This document shows, piece after piece, positions 23,667 to 35,963 of a stretch of DNA of 64,000 bases. The translations under genes were made by a program, and so were the position numbers. Under the pieces are notes generated by a model. It was not told the origin of the DNA and ran no database searches. It was given only the letters and a program-made list of their open reading frames with translations. This DNA comes from Endomychus coccineus. Its lineage: Eukaryota > Arthropoda > Insecta > Coleoptera > Endomychidae. The number at the start of each line of letters is the position of its first letter. Within the stretch, counting starts at the first letter, position 1. The stretch lies in NCBI GenBank assembly GCA_958510875.1, contig OY294067.1, positions 200,448,524 to 200,512,523 of the forward strand, written 5' to 3'.

Positions 23667-23879
23667 TTGAGAACAAAAATAACTTACATTAAGTTCCAAC
23701 CACATCGATCTGATACCATATGTCTCAACATTCAGAGTGTGATTTCCAATAGAGACCATCTTATTTATAATAGTAAGTGCTATAAGCCGATTGAAATCCT
23801 ATTAAGTGAAAGTAGACAAACTCAGTACATGAATGACTTGAAAATTCAACTAGATGATTATAGTCCAGTCCCTCTGTAA
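23667..23879 (+). pseudogene. Possible LINE endonuclease N-terminal scrap
   Basis: Reads ICLNIQSVISNRDHLIYNSK then PIEILLSESRQTQYM. The pattern (L)N(I)QS......I..LSE is the first block of LINE APE-type endonucleases. Only about 70 residues are open and nothing convincing follows, so this is a weak call. Confidence 0.42.
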
Positions 23880-24824
23880 TTTTATTTCACGTTAATTTTG
23901 GTTTATCCTTAAGTTTCCGGGTGCGCTGATCAGGAATATGAACATTAAAAATGTCTAGGCCCTATGATCCTCGAGTTTATAATGTGTACCTTGTCGCTTT
24001 TCGAAATTTTGCTTACTGCGGTGAGCTCCTAATCCTCGGGCGTCAGATTTTCTAAAGGTTTATTCCTTTTTGAAGACTTCCGCTAGGGTCTTCACCACAA
24101 GGCTTGTCACTATGCTATCTATAGATAGCCTTGTCCCTAGGGTAGCTACAGTGAAGTATAACCAGAGTCCATTGGACAGAAAACAGTATCAAAATTGTAG
24201 GCTTTGATTACAATTGATACCTGGTTAAAACTTAGCTCATTTGAAGATGGAGCAGAAATTATTTAATAAAACGGGGAATTCCAAATATTAAAATATGTAA
24301 TAAATATAACAAGTACACTTTCAGAATAATCAATATAAATGCAATTGAACGGTATTATCTCACAAAATTTCACCCAGGCGGAAAATGTAATGAAGCTCAA
24401 ACGGTATATGAAAACTGCTACAACATATCTATTCTGCGATATGTTCGGTAATTAATTCCAATTCAACGGTACGGAATCGATTGACAAATGATTCACAGTT
24501 GTCAATTTGCGGAAAATATGAATCAAACAGGTCCTAGCATGATGAGCGGTATTCGGTAAATATTTGATAGCAATATTACGTGGAAGGTTCAAAACACATT
24601 ACGATATATTAAACGGTTTGAAATTCGGTCGGTTCGGAACATATTGTCTTGCACTAGTTCTCAGATTGTACGATATCATATTTTACGATACTTTTGGTTA
24701 ATTACTCTGATTGAGTTTATTCTGTCATAACATCCACCCTGATATTAGCTATCAACGGCGTTCCCGGTAATTGTATGACAGTGTTAGATTCCATATACTT
24801 TACAGATTCAGAATCTAGACAATT
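23880..24824. other. No recognisable gene
   Basis: No family resemblance seen. A small palindrome, GCTATCTATAGATAGC, lies near 24115-24130. Confidence 0.45.
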
Positions 24825-25060
24825 AGGGCTTATACTTCCCGATTCGGCACAGCGTGCATGAACCCTAATTACCTTATCTGCAATAACCCCTACATCCACG
24901 GCCGAGGACTTCTCATACGAATAAGGGGATATTACGATTCTCAATCACACAACCACCCTAGTTTATACTTCCGGCACAGGCACAGCGTGCACAAGCCGGT
25001 GGTAGTTTGATCGTCTAGGATATACATATACTTCCGGATTCGGCACAGCGTGTACAAATA
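24825..25060 (+). repeat. Dispersed TATACTTCC-GGCACAGCGTG repeat
   Basis: Three copies of a roughly 30-bp word: TATACTTCCCGATTCGGCAC followed by AGCGTGCATGAA (about 24831), TATACTTCCGGCACAGGCAC then AGCGTGCACAAG (about 24966), and TATACTTCCGGATTCGGCAC then AGCGTGTACAAA (about 25028). The spacing is irregular (about 135 and 62 bp). Function unknown. Confidence 0.75.
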
Positions 25061-27199
25061 TACCAAAGACGCCCCTGTCGTTCAAACATACACACTCTGT
25101 ACACACCATACAATTATTTGAATATTTCAATTCAACTCAAATCGTGCGCGGTCCGACCTATGACGGGATAAACTCAAATATAACAATTCAAATTACTGAA
25201 TACTACGGAACTCAGATATCGTACAAACGTTTACCAATCACAATAATAATCATTAACTACGGAAATCAATATATCGTAATGCCCAAAAATATAAACTATT
25301 TGCTATCAATTACCTTATGTAACAATTCACTTAAACGGAACACTATTAATTCACAGTTTAATTCTGCTTTAAACTCGAATAATCAATTTACTTTGATTCT
25401 AATATGATCACACTTCAACGGTACTATTGGAAAATAAAAATCACCAAAGAGCAACTGCACTGATTGAAAATTGAAATCATAAAAGATAGCGATCTCTTGT
25501 CTGTCACGGCTTTTATATGTTTTCCGAGGTTCTGGTCAAGTCTGCTCCACCAATTCCTTATTTTGTGCCAAGGGATTTCTACTTATGTCCCGAACAATGC
25601 TTGAAAGTGACCCTACTTTTTAGATCTAAAATTCGCGCTCATGATATCACACCAGTTCCTCCGGGCACACTAAACAAGTGTTATCGGAGTTTTTTGGTTG
25701 TTCGCCCTTTTTATACATAAGGCTGTTCAAAGTTTGATGCATTAACTTGCCAGACCCCTGTTTTTTTGCAACATGTTTTATTGGAATGAATGCAAATTTT
25801 TGAACGGGCATGATTTCGATTCATCTATTTGAATAATTACATTTATTCGAAATTACGGATATTTAGAAGAGTGACAATCACGGAATGTACATTCGGAGCT
25901 CACGCATATCTATTGAAATAAGGAACTGTTCAAATTGAGTTTGCATGTAATATCCGTATTCACTGCCTGATCTAAAATGAATGATAATTCAAAATTTAAG
26001 CTTCGTTACAAGTTATTGGCCATTTCTCGGATCCAAATTGCCCCGACTTTGGTCTTTCTTCAATTTTTAGAACAATTCTGACTTCCACTCGTTTATTTTA
26101 TGACAGAAAAATCTGTAAGACATCAAAAAGCGTGAAATTGTGCCAATTGGAAGTTAATAGAGTGTAAGGAGCCTAATATAGGGCCAAAAAAAATGCGATT
26201 TTTGGGCAAAATCAAACGTTTCTGTTTTTCATATGTTCGATATTTGCAAAGGGGGCGTTGCAATCACTCTTTCCGTAGAAAAAGTAACTTTGAGATTGCG
26301 GCAAAATAACCTTTTGACTCGAAACAAAATTTAGACGAAAGATATTGATGGCTTTCATCTATGAACCAAAATGCAACCACTTTGGCTCATATGGGCCGAT
26401 TTGAGACATACGTTTATCGAATCAAATGGTTATAGTTTTATTCAAAACCATTGGAAACATGCTGAACCTGACAACCATGGCTGATCTTGAACCATGACGT
26501 AATTTCAATCTTAACGTGAACAGCGTTTATGAGAGAAACTTTGCACATGTATGTCAACACAGAATAACTGCTATTATTCTGTGGTGTTAGAGGTGTTTGA
26601 AAGAGGTCACGATATGTACTCTTTTAATTGACATGAATAAAAATCGTTCTACCAGGATAAGAACTTGCATGCTGCCGATTTGAAGACGGAAGCTTCACGA
26701 TTAATTGAACATGTTTCTCAATATAAGTGTTAAACGGTAGGTTGGGACAGTTGATAGAAGAATTACATATTTGATTAATAGTTCTTAAAGGTGGAACTCT
26801 ACGCTCGCTGTTTAATAACCGCATGTAGCTGTATAACAAACAACTATATTACATGAATCAATCCAATAGTCAGAAAGTTTTAATCAGGAAAATAAAACCA
26901 TAGTTGAATAGCTGAAACACTCACGCAACTTTTGGTATCAAGCACGATCTTCCAGGTTGCGTCAATCTCGAGAAAACTCGTGCTGAGCCTTTTGGGCCCT
27001 ACCGGGCACAATTTTGAGTCCTTTGTTATAAACTTTGGTTCTTACTATAGATACCTCTTGTAGCTATCTCAATATACCATTTCCCTCGCCTCAGCGTTCA
27101 ACAGAGTCATAGAAAAATAAAAAATCAACTAAAACGTCCAATTCTTAGTTATCAAAGATAATGTACACTAGCGTTAACCCGGGTTCGATCCTTCCCGGG
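25061..27199. other. No recognisable gene
   Basis: AT-rich sequence. Two weak open frames (25144-25407 and 25517-25720) show no family motif. GGGTTCGATCC at about 27180-27190 resembles a Pol III B box but lacks a matching A box or cloverleaf. Confidence 0.45.
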
Positions 27200-27735
27200 A
27201 GACTATATTTCTCCTGTTTTCACTTCTTTTGATAATTATAATACGAAATCATAATACTAATGATAATAATAATAATGATGATAATAAAAATAATAATAAT
27301 AATCAATATTATTATTATTATTAATTAATTAATACATAGAAATAATTATTCAACAAAAACTTTACAAATTAAATGCAGGTTTTGGGGCAGGTTTCAAATA
27401 CAAATAGTAATGGAATTTTGTTAGAAAAAAAACGTGGTCTTCGACTTGCTAGAAATTCTATATTACATATTATATCAGAGGAGAGGAAGCAGATGTTACT
27501 TTATTAAAAACTGGAGGCAGTTCCTACACACAACCATATAATACATACACAGACGATGCGCGTGAACACTGATGAGTGCGACAGAGTAAAAGATACGTAC
27601 AAACAGCTTCATGATCTATCGAAACGGTTTGTTGTTATTATCATTATGATTAGTAATAGTATTATGATTATTATAATTAAAATTATTATGATTCTGTATC
27701 ATAATTATCAAAAAAAGTGAAAGAAGTCTCTCGTA
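27200..27735. repeat. Inverted repeat with ATT-rich arms
   Basis: The left arm at about 27200-27290 (CACTTCTTTTGATAATTATA, then ACGAAATCATAATA...) pairs imperfectly with the right arm at about 27640-27730 (reverse complement CACTTTTTTTGATAATTATG, then ACAGAATCATAATA...). The arms run into AAT-rich simple repeats (27255-27345). Content between the arms is unrecognised. It sits directly before the LINE remnant at 27754. Confidence 0.6.
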
Positions 27736-27753
27736 GTCGTCTCATTGTAGAAA

Positions 27754-29770
27754 TTGGATACCTTGGTGTCTTTATTGATCCTCAACACCAATATTATTGA
27801 TAATCTCACACCAAATGTTGAAAGAATTTCGCCTATCAAATCTTTTGTAAATTATTCTCAGCTTCCATGGTATGATTGGGAGATATCAAATTTAACAAGA
27901 AACAGAGATAGAGCTTATACAATTTTCAAGAGATGTCCTTCTAAAAATCTGAAACAAGTCTGGTGAGAAGAATATAAAAACTTCAGAAATCGAATTGTTA
28001 ATAGTTCAAAAAGTGAAAAGAAAGAGTACTTTTCCAACAAGATTGATAATCATATAAACAATCTCAAAAAATGTGGCAAACACTAAGGCTTCTCCTGAAA
28101 CCTAAAATCAGTAACATAACAATCATCAAGTTTGTGATTGATGATGATTTGATAATTTAACAACCTTGATAAGGCTGAAACATTTATCTTGTACTTTATT
28201 TATAGTATTTTGGATGTAAAATTAAATATTTCATCATCATTAACACGGAAAAACACTGATTTACCTGTCATGAGTTGCAAAATTTTCGAGGTTTGAAAAA
28301 TTGAACCTAATGAATTGAAACTGATCATTATTGGTTTGGATAACAAATGCAAGTCTGATGTTCTCAACAATAAAATATTGAAACGTATTTCTCAGGTATT
28401 GGGACACGTCATACTGGATTTCTGAAATACTTAATTGACAACTGGTGAAATACCTCTTAATTTGTGTCATTACCAAAATAACACAATGTTATTCATGATC
28501 CTAGTAACTATCGTCCTATTAATATATTATCACCCTTGGAAAAAATATTAGTATCAGCAGTTTATGAACAGATGAGTAAATATAATAACTCTAACAATTT
28601 ACTAATGAATTACCAATCAGGTTTCAGATCAAACCATTCTTTTGAGACTGCCTTGCAACTGACAATATCAAAGGGGAAATTATTGCAGGATGAAAATAAA
28701 TTTATAATCGCAGTGTTTCTGAACTTTAAACGAGCTCTCGAAACAATTGGTATCAATATACTGTTAATTAAACTACAGTATTATGAAATGCACAGTTTTA
28801 AAATGGTTTGATAACTACGTGAGAGGTCGTTCTCAAGTAACCAAAGTAGACCCTCTAGTGAAAAAATTATACTTTCACCGGACTTGTTATTCATTCCTCA
28901 CTTGAATGATATTAATTTTGTTGAAGATTGAGAGTTCATAATTTTTTTGCAGATGATACTCTCATAGATATCAACAGTCTGAACTTGGATAAGGCCAAAG
29001 ATAAAATGAACAAATGTTGGGAGAATATCACCGAATTTTCGGATATTGGTAAGCTCAAATTGAGTACTCTCGAAACCAAGATCATGACAATAACTTTGAA
29101 ATACAAATATAGCCCAAATCAATGTAAATAACATGAATATATCAATATATAACGAAAACAACGGAATAATGCACGAAATAAAATATATCGGCTTCATAGT
29201 GGATAAATTTTTCAATTTTGAAACACATTTCAGTTACATTCATTGCAAAATGAGTAAAAAAACATATTCTTATTCTCTCGGTAAAAACTATCGTTTTCGA
29301 CATCTTTAACATTCTATAGAACTATAATCCAGCCTCACTTTGGATATTGCCTAAGTTTATTCTCATTACTAGATTCTAACAGTATCGCAGCATTGCAAAA
29401 ATTGCAGAATAGAGAAATGCGAATCATTCTAAATTACAAAAAGGCAAATCCCAATGATATGATGCTAGTTGTTATGAACTGGATTCATTAAAATCCGACT
29501 GTATTGCCTTTCAATAATTTTTGTTTAAAAAATGTTGAAAAGATAGTTACCTACTTATTTTAATCAATTTATCTCATTCAATGATCTAGTTCACAATTAA
29601 CAGACTCGAGGAAGTTTGAATTTCCATGGAAATAGAACTAGTTCGAAAAAACATGAATTCTTCATTTCAAAAAGGATTGATTCAGTTTAATAAAATGTCA
29701 ATTCATATCAAGCAAAGTTCATCATTGCGTTCATTCAAATCTAATTTCCTGGGGTACATCAATGAAAACT
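27754..29770 (+). pseudogene. LINE ORF2 remnant, linker to RT thumb
   Basis: Begins in the endonuclease-RT linker: LPWYDWEISNLTRNRDRAYT, then FKRCPSKNLKQVW, YKNFRNRIVNSSKSEKKEYF (27865-28050). After a damaged part it continues with SNYRPINILSPLEKIL (28500-28550), NYQSGFRSNHSFETAL (28608-28660), LNFKRALETI, WFDNYVRGRSQVTKV (28805-28850), FADDTLIDI (28945-28970, catalytic FADD), KYIGFIVDKFFNFETHF (29178-29230) and LQKLQNREMRIIL (29395-29435). Stops and shifts are frequent. This is a non-LTR retrotransposon of the CR1/L2/jockey group; I cannot fix the clade. Confidence 0.85.
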
Positions 29771-31279
29771 AATCTCCATCAGTGTTCTTATTTCACTGAA
29801 ATAATGTTTCAGATAACAACTAATTTCATTTTCATTTATTTAATCGAATAATTATGTAATGGTTATTATAAGAAATTGTATATTAGAATTCCTATTTAAA
29901 TAATAGTATATTCTACAACAAGTTTGGTATGCCTCATATTCCACGAGAGCAAAACGTTCCAGAAAAAAGGTTATTTCTTATTTGACAAAATATTAGAAAT
30001 TCAATAACTCATTCAATAATGAGTAATAGTTTCTCCAAATTCGCTGTATTCGACAACAAGGCGTGGATGGAGATAATAGATTACTTCAAGAAAATAGCTA
30101 ATCCGTTTCCGTTAGGTCGAAAACCGATGCAGTCTGTTAGAATGATATACGTTACAATCTAGTTTCTAATCATAGAATAGGTAGATTCTAAAAGCGTGTT
30201 GGAGGGAGATTATCACTATATTTATTAAAAAAATCAAATCCAGCCTCATTTATATCTCAGGTCACGATGCCTACGTAGGACATCAAAAAACTGGTACTTC
30301 ATACCCATTATACATCTGATATAGCTGATCTCCACACATTAAAGACTTAAAGTTTGGCTCCTGATTGTTTAGTAAATATGCCACAGGATTTGGAAATATT
30401 CAAGACACTAGTGCTCAAATTAGATAAAGGAAATCGAAGTTGCCCTTTTGGAAGACTTCACTTTATACGTGTTTGACAAAGCAGAAATTTCTAATACGAA
30501 AAAACAGTTGACATACAAAAGATGAAAGTTGAAACGGCCTATCAAAAAAGGGGTATTTCAAAACCAAAAAAAACTGGATCAAATAATTTATTAGAAATAA
30601 AAAAATAAGTACCAATATATTGTTAGCTCAATTATTATGAATAATTGTAAAAATGTTATTTAAAGCTTAAAAGATTAAGGAATAAGTCTTGAATTGAATG
30701 TTTTTATCCTTTTATTTTATTTGTGAAGATTAGAAATAATAATATTCGTGATACAGTGTTTAGTAAATATAATATCAATATTTTGACAGTTTTTTTGGAA
30801 TTACAGGTGTGTGGTTCTTTAGGGGGTGGAAGGTTCGAAGCATCACTGGAGGTTCAGGTTGGGAAGATTTGAGACGCAGAAATTCGCGATAAGCAGCATG
30901 TAAACAAGATCGTTGAGAGTACGTGCTCGGAATGAGAGGTTACTGTTCGGAACACTGCCTGTATGCTAACGCTTGATTGTGAAAAATAATTCTTTGATAT
31001 TATCACTGTTTATAGAAATATGTCTTGTAGAGATGGAATTTTTAGATAAGCAGCCTAGCGCAAATATTCAGTACGTTATTGATCTCATCATATAGAACAA
31101 AACATTCACTAGATTAGAGTGTTTCTCTAGCCAATGTCGATAGATTTTATTAAATAAGGCGAATCTAATTCCAAACTGCACTAATATGTTAAGGTTTGCA
31201 TCAAAGTGCCTGCTAGATTGGAGTTATACGGAAGGTAAAGGTCACGACACGTCACCAGTGGCGTGATCTTTTCGTTTGA
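29771..31279. other. No recognisable gene
   Basis: LINE 3' flank followed by AT-rich sequence without identifiable features. Confidence 0.5.
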
Positions 31280-31432
31280 GTCGAGTTTCACCTTGGGCAG
31301 ACAGACTCAGCAGTAGTAAACTCATCAGTTGGTCGCCTAGTCGAGGATACGTAGTGACGTGAGTTTCACCTTGGGCATACAGACTCAGACAGTCTTATCA
31401 GTTGGTCGCCCAGTCGAGATAACGTGGTGCGT
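31280..31432 (+). repeat. Tandem duplication of about 80 bp
   Basis: GAGTTTCACCTTGGGCAGAC then AGACTCAG..CATCAGTTGGTCGCCTAGTCGAG (from about 31281) recurs as GAGTTTCACCTTGGGCATAC then AGACTCAG..TATCAGTTGGTCGCCCAGTCGAG (from about 31361). Two copies only, with small indels. Confidence 0.85.
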
Positions 31433-32124
31433 TGATTTCAATTGAATCGTTTCCTTTCAGCAGTGTCGTGCTCCTTTCTCTTGTACTTCAAATATTTTAT
31501 AATAAACACCTGGCCAGATTCCGAGTAAGGTGTTTCGAAATATCGCTACATATATTAACAGTATTCGTTTGGATTCCGCAAAGAGCAGACGTGAAAAATG
31601 TAAATGTAATTTGTATCACGAAAGTTATGCTAGGAAGTAATTTACAGGAGTCTTTTGTGCATATATTTCGGCGGAGCGAAGGTGTAATATAAACATTATA
31701 TTGAGTGTTTTTACGCAATACTTTAGAGGCTGCCTAGTTGTAAAAGCAGCAAAATTGATACCAAGAGACTCAATCTGACACATAGAGACCATGTCAATAG
31801 TAGTATTTTTTATGCTCTAAGCTATAACCCAACAGGGTATTCTAGCACAAAAATTAAAATTCTTGAATGGCCCCCCAACATCTAATATCGAAATCAAGAC
31901 CCGATCTAAAACCAACAAATTATTTGAAAAAACTACAGAAAAGAATGTCAATATAGACTCATCAACTTCTGAATTTGATCCTGAAATCAAAGGTTTGGAT
32001 GATTTTCAATGTATATGATATTGAATATGTGGATATCGTTAGGTACCTCGATATGTAATCTCACCACAATAATATTATTTAAAATTACAAAATTATTAAA
32101 ACTTGAAAAGAAATGATACCCCAA
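31433..32124. other. No recognisable gene
   Basis: A 86-codon open frame at 31432-31692 has no recognisable motif and is probably chance. The rest shows nothing I can name. Confidence 0.45.
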
Positions 32125-32835
32125 AGCTCTCCAACACATCCACCCTAGGACGATATATTCCTCTCAATAATGAAAATACCTCAAACCTGTATCTCTAACA
32201 CATCAATTCTAAGATGATGAATTCCCCTCAATCCCAGGATGTTGAGTTTCTCAAGTAAGGAAACGTGACGCCATCACACACCCGGCGACCATAGTTCGTG
32301 AACTATGGTGGACAGTAAATTCTACATTTGAAAAACAATAATGATCCTCGAATATGTGCCTCTGAAACATCAATCCTAAGATGATAAACTTCACTCAAGT
32401 AGGGAAATAGTGACGTTATATTACACACCCCGGCGGCCATAGTTCGTGCAATATGATAGCCGGTAAATTCTAAATTTTAAAAACAATAATAATAACTGAA
32501 ACTTTCATCTCCAACACATCAATCCTATGATGATGAATTTCTCTGAAGTGAGAAAAAACGAAGTCATCACACACCCGGCGTTCGTAGTTTGTGAACTATG
32601 ATAGCCGATGAACTCGACATTCGAAGAGCAATGATAATACCTCAAACCTGTATCTCTAAGATATCAATCGTCAGATGATGAGTTTCTCCCCAGTAGGAGA
32701 AGAGTGGCGTGGTGTCATGCTCATAATAAATCATAAACTATGGTCGCCGGCTGCTAGAAACGAAACACTCTGAAACAGTGAATAACTTCATCGGCCGGAG
32801 ATCATTGTTCGTGAACTATGGTTGCTGGCTGTTAC
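32125..32835. repeat. Degenerate tandem array of ~147 bp with palindromes
   Basis: Units contain ACACATCAAT..TAAGATGATGAATT and CACACCCGGCG followed by the palindrome CCATAGTT-CGTG-AACTATGG. Palindrome-bearing cores lie at 32283-32308, 32431-32463, 32575-32607, 32736-32750 (half) and 32793-32825. The first three are about 145-148 bp apart. Outer CCGGC/GCCGG arms extend the hairpin in some units. No gene is inside. Confidence 0.8.
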
Positions 32836-33789
32836 CACCCAAGAACGACAGTTGATAGCTCATAGATTTTTCATTCGTTACCCATAAAGCTATCGTTCGA
32901 GTTTTTTTTATTTTCAGGCCATACTGATTTTTTTTGAAAGATTGGGAATCTACATTCTACGCGTGGAGCCCTATCATATGATACCTATGAAGCTCTCTTT
33001 TGAAAAATAAAATTTCGAACCTTTATTGCGGGAGATCGGGATGATCGATCACTATACAACTAAAATATTATGGTTCGCGACATTACGTAGATTTCGAACA
33101 TGCAATGAAATCCTCACTATTGGTGTGACAAAGTGTCGACTATATCACCCACTTCCGGTTCCACCGGGCTTGAAAACTCGACCCTCGTGACAAATAATTC
33201 ACCACTTTCAGTGTACAGTCGTGGAACTATGTCAAATATCTGTCAAAATGTCCGACCCTTGTCAAGCACATGCCAGACACTCATCAAACGCTTGTCAAAA
33301 TGTCATTAAGTTTTTCTCATTTGTCGCCGACATATTGTATTTTTCTGAAAAAGTTGAAAATACAAATTTTCGGACTTCAGTTTCTCTTTGCAGTGTTCGA
33401 ATTATTACTCGATACAGCCTTGTGAATTTACTGTTATAATACATTGATGTTCATTTGAAATAACCGCTTTCTCAACAGATTCTTCATTTTATTTTGAAGC
33501 AATAATATATCTGCCTCATTCAAATTTGCATGTGCTATTCTTGTTGGTGGTGGTTTCGAGGGATTCCGATTTTTGATTAAAGATTTGTAATTTTCAGCTC
33601 ATATATATTCAACGCTACTGTTGATAATGACAGAAGCAGAGAGGCCGGTAGATAGACTTACAGACAGAAAGACATATAGACAGGTAGACGGACATACAGG
33701 CAGGCTGATCAAAAATGAGGTTCAATTGGGGTAGTGATGCGAAAATATGACATCGTATCCAGCTTATGTCACTTAGCCTCTCCTACTCA
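32836..33789. other. No gene; low-complexity stretches
   Basis: Contains a loose run of TGTCA words near 33228-33305 and a loose GACAGA/GATAGA run at 33640-33705. No coding homology. Confidence 0.5.
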
Positions 33790-34054
33790 ATCCCATTTCT
33801 CACCTGCATGTGGTGGACCTCGGAAACCCGAGTAACCCTGTCTGGAACTGGGTATTCAACCCCAGTGGAAGGCAGGGTCAGAACTAGCGAGAATGGGAGC
33901 CCCAATCCTAAGGTGTAACACCATCGCGCCAAGGGGATGCATGGCACAGAGGAGGTGTGTCTTGAGCGACGCCCTGGATACTTGGCGAACTCCAGGGGAT
34001 CTTAGACTTAGCGTGGTATGGGCGTCGGACAGTTTATATCGACCCTACTCGTGG

Positions 34055-35963
34055 GACATGATGATGATTGATAATAAAAATGAAAACAAAAAAGCTGACA
34101 TGGAAGTAGATCACCCTCTTACGTTGACACACCAAGACAAGGCGAAGACCACACACAGCCAGGTAGACTTTGGAAACTCCTTCACCAAACGGTCCACTAT
34201 CCAGAGAACACCCCCCCCCCCCCCGACCAAGAACCTCCTCTCTTCCCGACCTACAGGACCGAGAAACACAAGACGAGACCTCAGCAGAGCAGCCATACAA
34301 ACGGAAAAGAAATGACCCAAATCTTGAAAATAAATCTATGGGAGGGACTCAGAAAAGAGAAGACACCTTCAGAACAACTATAGAGAGCATAATTGATCAA
34401 ATAAAAAGGCTAGACCGGGTAGTTAGGGAGATGTATAAACCAAAGCAGGAAGTTAAAGAAGTAGCTAGTAGACTTATTCTATATGCCGAGAAGCTGCAGA
34501 GTAAGGAATTCATGAGCATGCTGAAAAAAACAGATGGGAACAATGGACTAGGAGAATCTGAGCAAGAGTGTCGTAGCAAAAACGAGTATCTTGAACAGCA
34601 GATTCAGGCCATGAGAGAGAAACATAAAAGGGAACTCTTGGCAATGAGCCATATCACAACGGATGCCAAGAATGTATAAAAGAGGGCCAGATAAAAGCAA
34701 GGAGACCTGTTTTGACACGGGGAAAAGAGTTCGAAAGCTTTCGGCTCATCACAGAAGAGGACTGGGAAATGAAGTTTCCCCAAAATTGACATAGAACATA
34801 GAGCCAAATATGGGAAGCCCCGAGTGAGTACGGAATAATTCTCCCCTGCAGCAGTAATATGGAGTCTGAACAGAAGGAAGTTGGATTAGCTATCAGGAAA
34901 TTTGGTGGTGAAGAAGGACTCAGGAGGCAAAACAAGTCTAAAGGAGAAGTAGCCATGATGATTCACTCACTAGGATTTCCTAAAGGAGATGGAAACATCG
35001 TCTGTAACCCTAGAGGCATATACTACCCCGTTATCACCGACGGAGTAGTTGGCGAAGAAGCTCAAGACATGGTAGGTTGAATGATGTTTACAAGAATCGC
35101 ACAGTTTCTATTTGCAAATACAAAAGTGAAAGTCAAAATGTTCAAACCAATAGAAAATCACTATAAAAACTCACAAGCTATAAAAACTCCTCTGGGAAAC
35201 AAGGGAGATACTGGGGTAAATAAACAAACGAGAAAACCGAAACAGGACGCACTCCTCATTAAAACAGAAGGCAAGTCATATTCAGACCTTCTGAAAACAA
35301 TCAGGAAAACCGTGGACCCCAGCAAAATCGGGGTAGACATAAATAAAATCCTCAAGACAAGAAAAGGGGACCTCCTTCTAACTGTAGGGAATGAAATGGA
35401 AGGTGAGATTCTTTAAAAATAGATGATGGAAAAACTACCTCAAACAAATACTAAACTTCTAGCGAGCAAAAAAGTACTGCATGTGAAAGATATGGACCCA
35501 GCAGTAACAGTGGATGAAATAAGAGAGAAGAGATATGTAAAGCAATCGGAATTAATCCGGAATCCTTCGAAATAAGAGCGTTGAGGCCATCATATGGAAA
35601 TAAGCAGAACGGGACACTAGTTATGGCTGAGGCAGATGCGAATAAACTTATACAGAGGGAAAAGATGAAAATCGGTTGGACTAACTGCAGAATTTTAGAA
35701 AGGAAAGATGATATCAAATGCTTCAAATCTGGGAACATGGGCACGTCAAAGCAGACTGCAAGGGACCAGATAGAGAGCGTCTCTATCTGAAATGTGGCAA
35801 AGAAGGACACAGAGCAAACGAATGTACGAATGAACCCTACTGCATTTATTGCAAACAAGTGGGGCATCAATCAAGCTATTCAAAGTGCGCAACAATCAGA
35901 AACAGGAGAAATATGGAGGTACCGTGGGAACGTATTGATCAAGATCAAAATCCTGCAGATTAA
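34055..35963 (+). pseudogene. R1-clade ORF1 (gag-like)
   Basis: Begins near MMMIDNKNENKKADMEVDHP (34058). The frame changes at a 14-base C run (34211-34224), then continues as RPRTSSLPDLQDRETQDETS into a coiled-coil region (34320-34679). After a damaged part, RKFGGEEGLRRQNKSKGEVA (34890 on) runs through an in-frame stop at 35078-35080. TEGKSYSDLLKTIRKTVDPS and KTRKGDLLLTVGNE (35265-35395) form the R1-type gag core. Three zinc knuckles follow (35718-35880): CFKSGNMGHVKADC (across a frame change), CGKEGHRANEC and CIYCKQVGHQSSYSKC. This protein normally packages the element RNA. Confidence 0.87.

Noticed and set aside
27165..27205. tRNA gene or tRNA-derived SINE suggested by GGGTTCGATCC
   Set aside because: No A box, acceptor stem or cloverleaf could be built around it.
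28160..28195. Hammerhead-like TTGATAAGGCTGAAAC
   Set aside because: The core is not CUGANGA and no stem I pairing is found.
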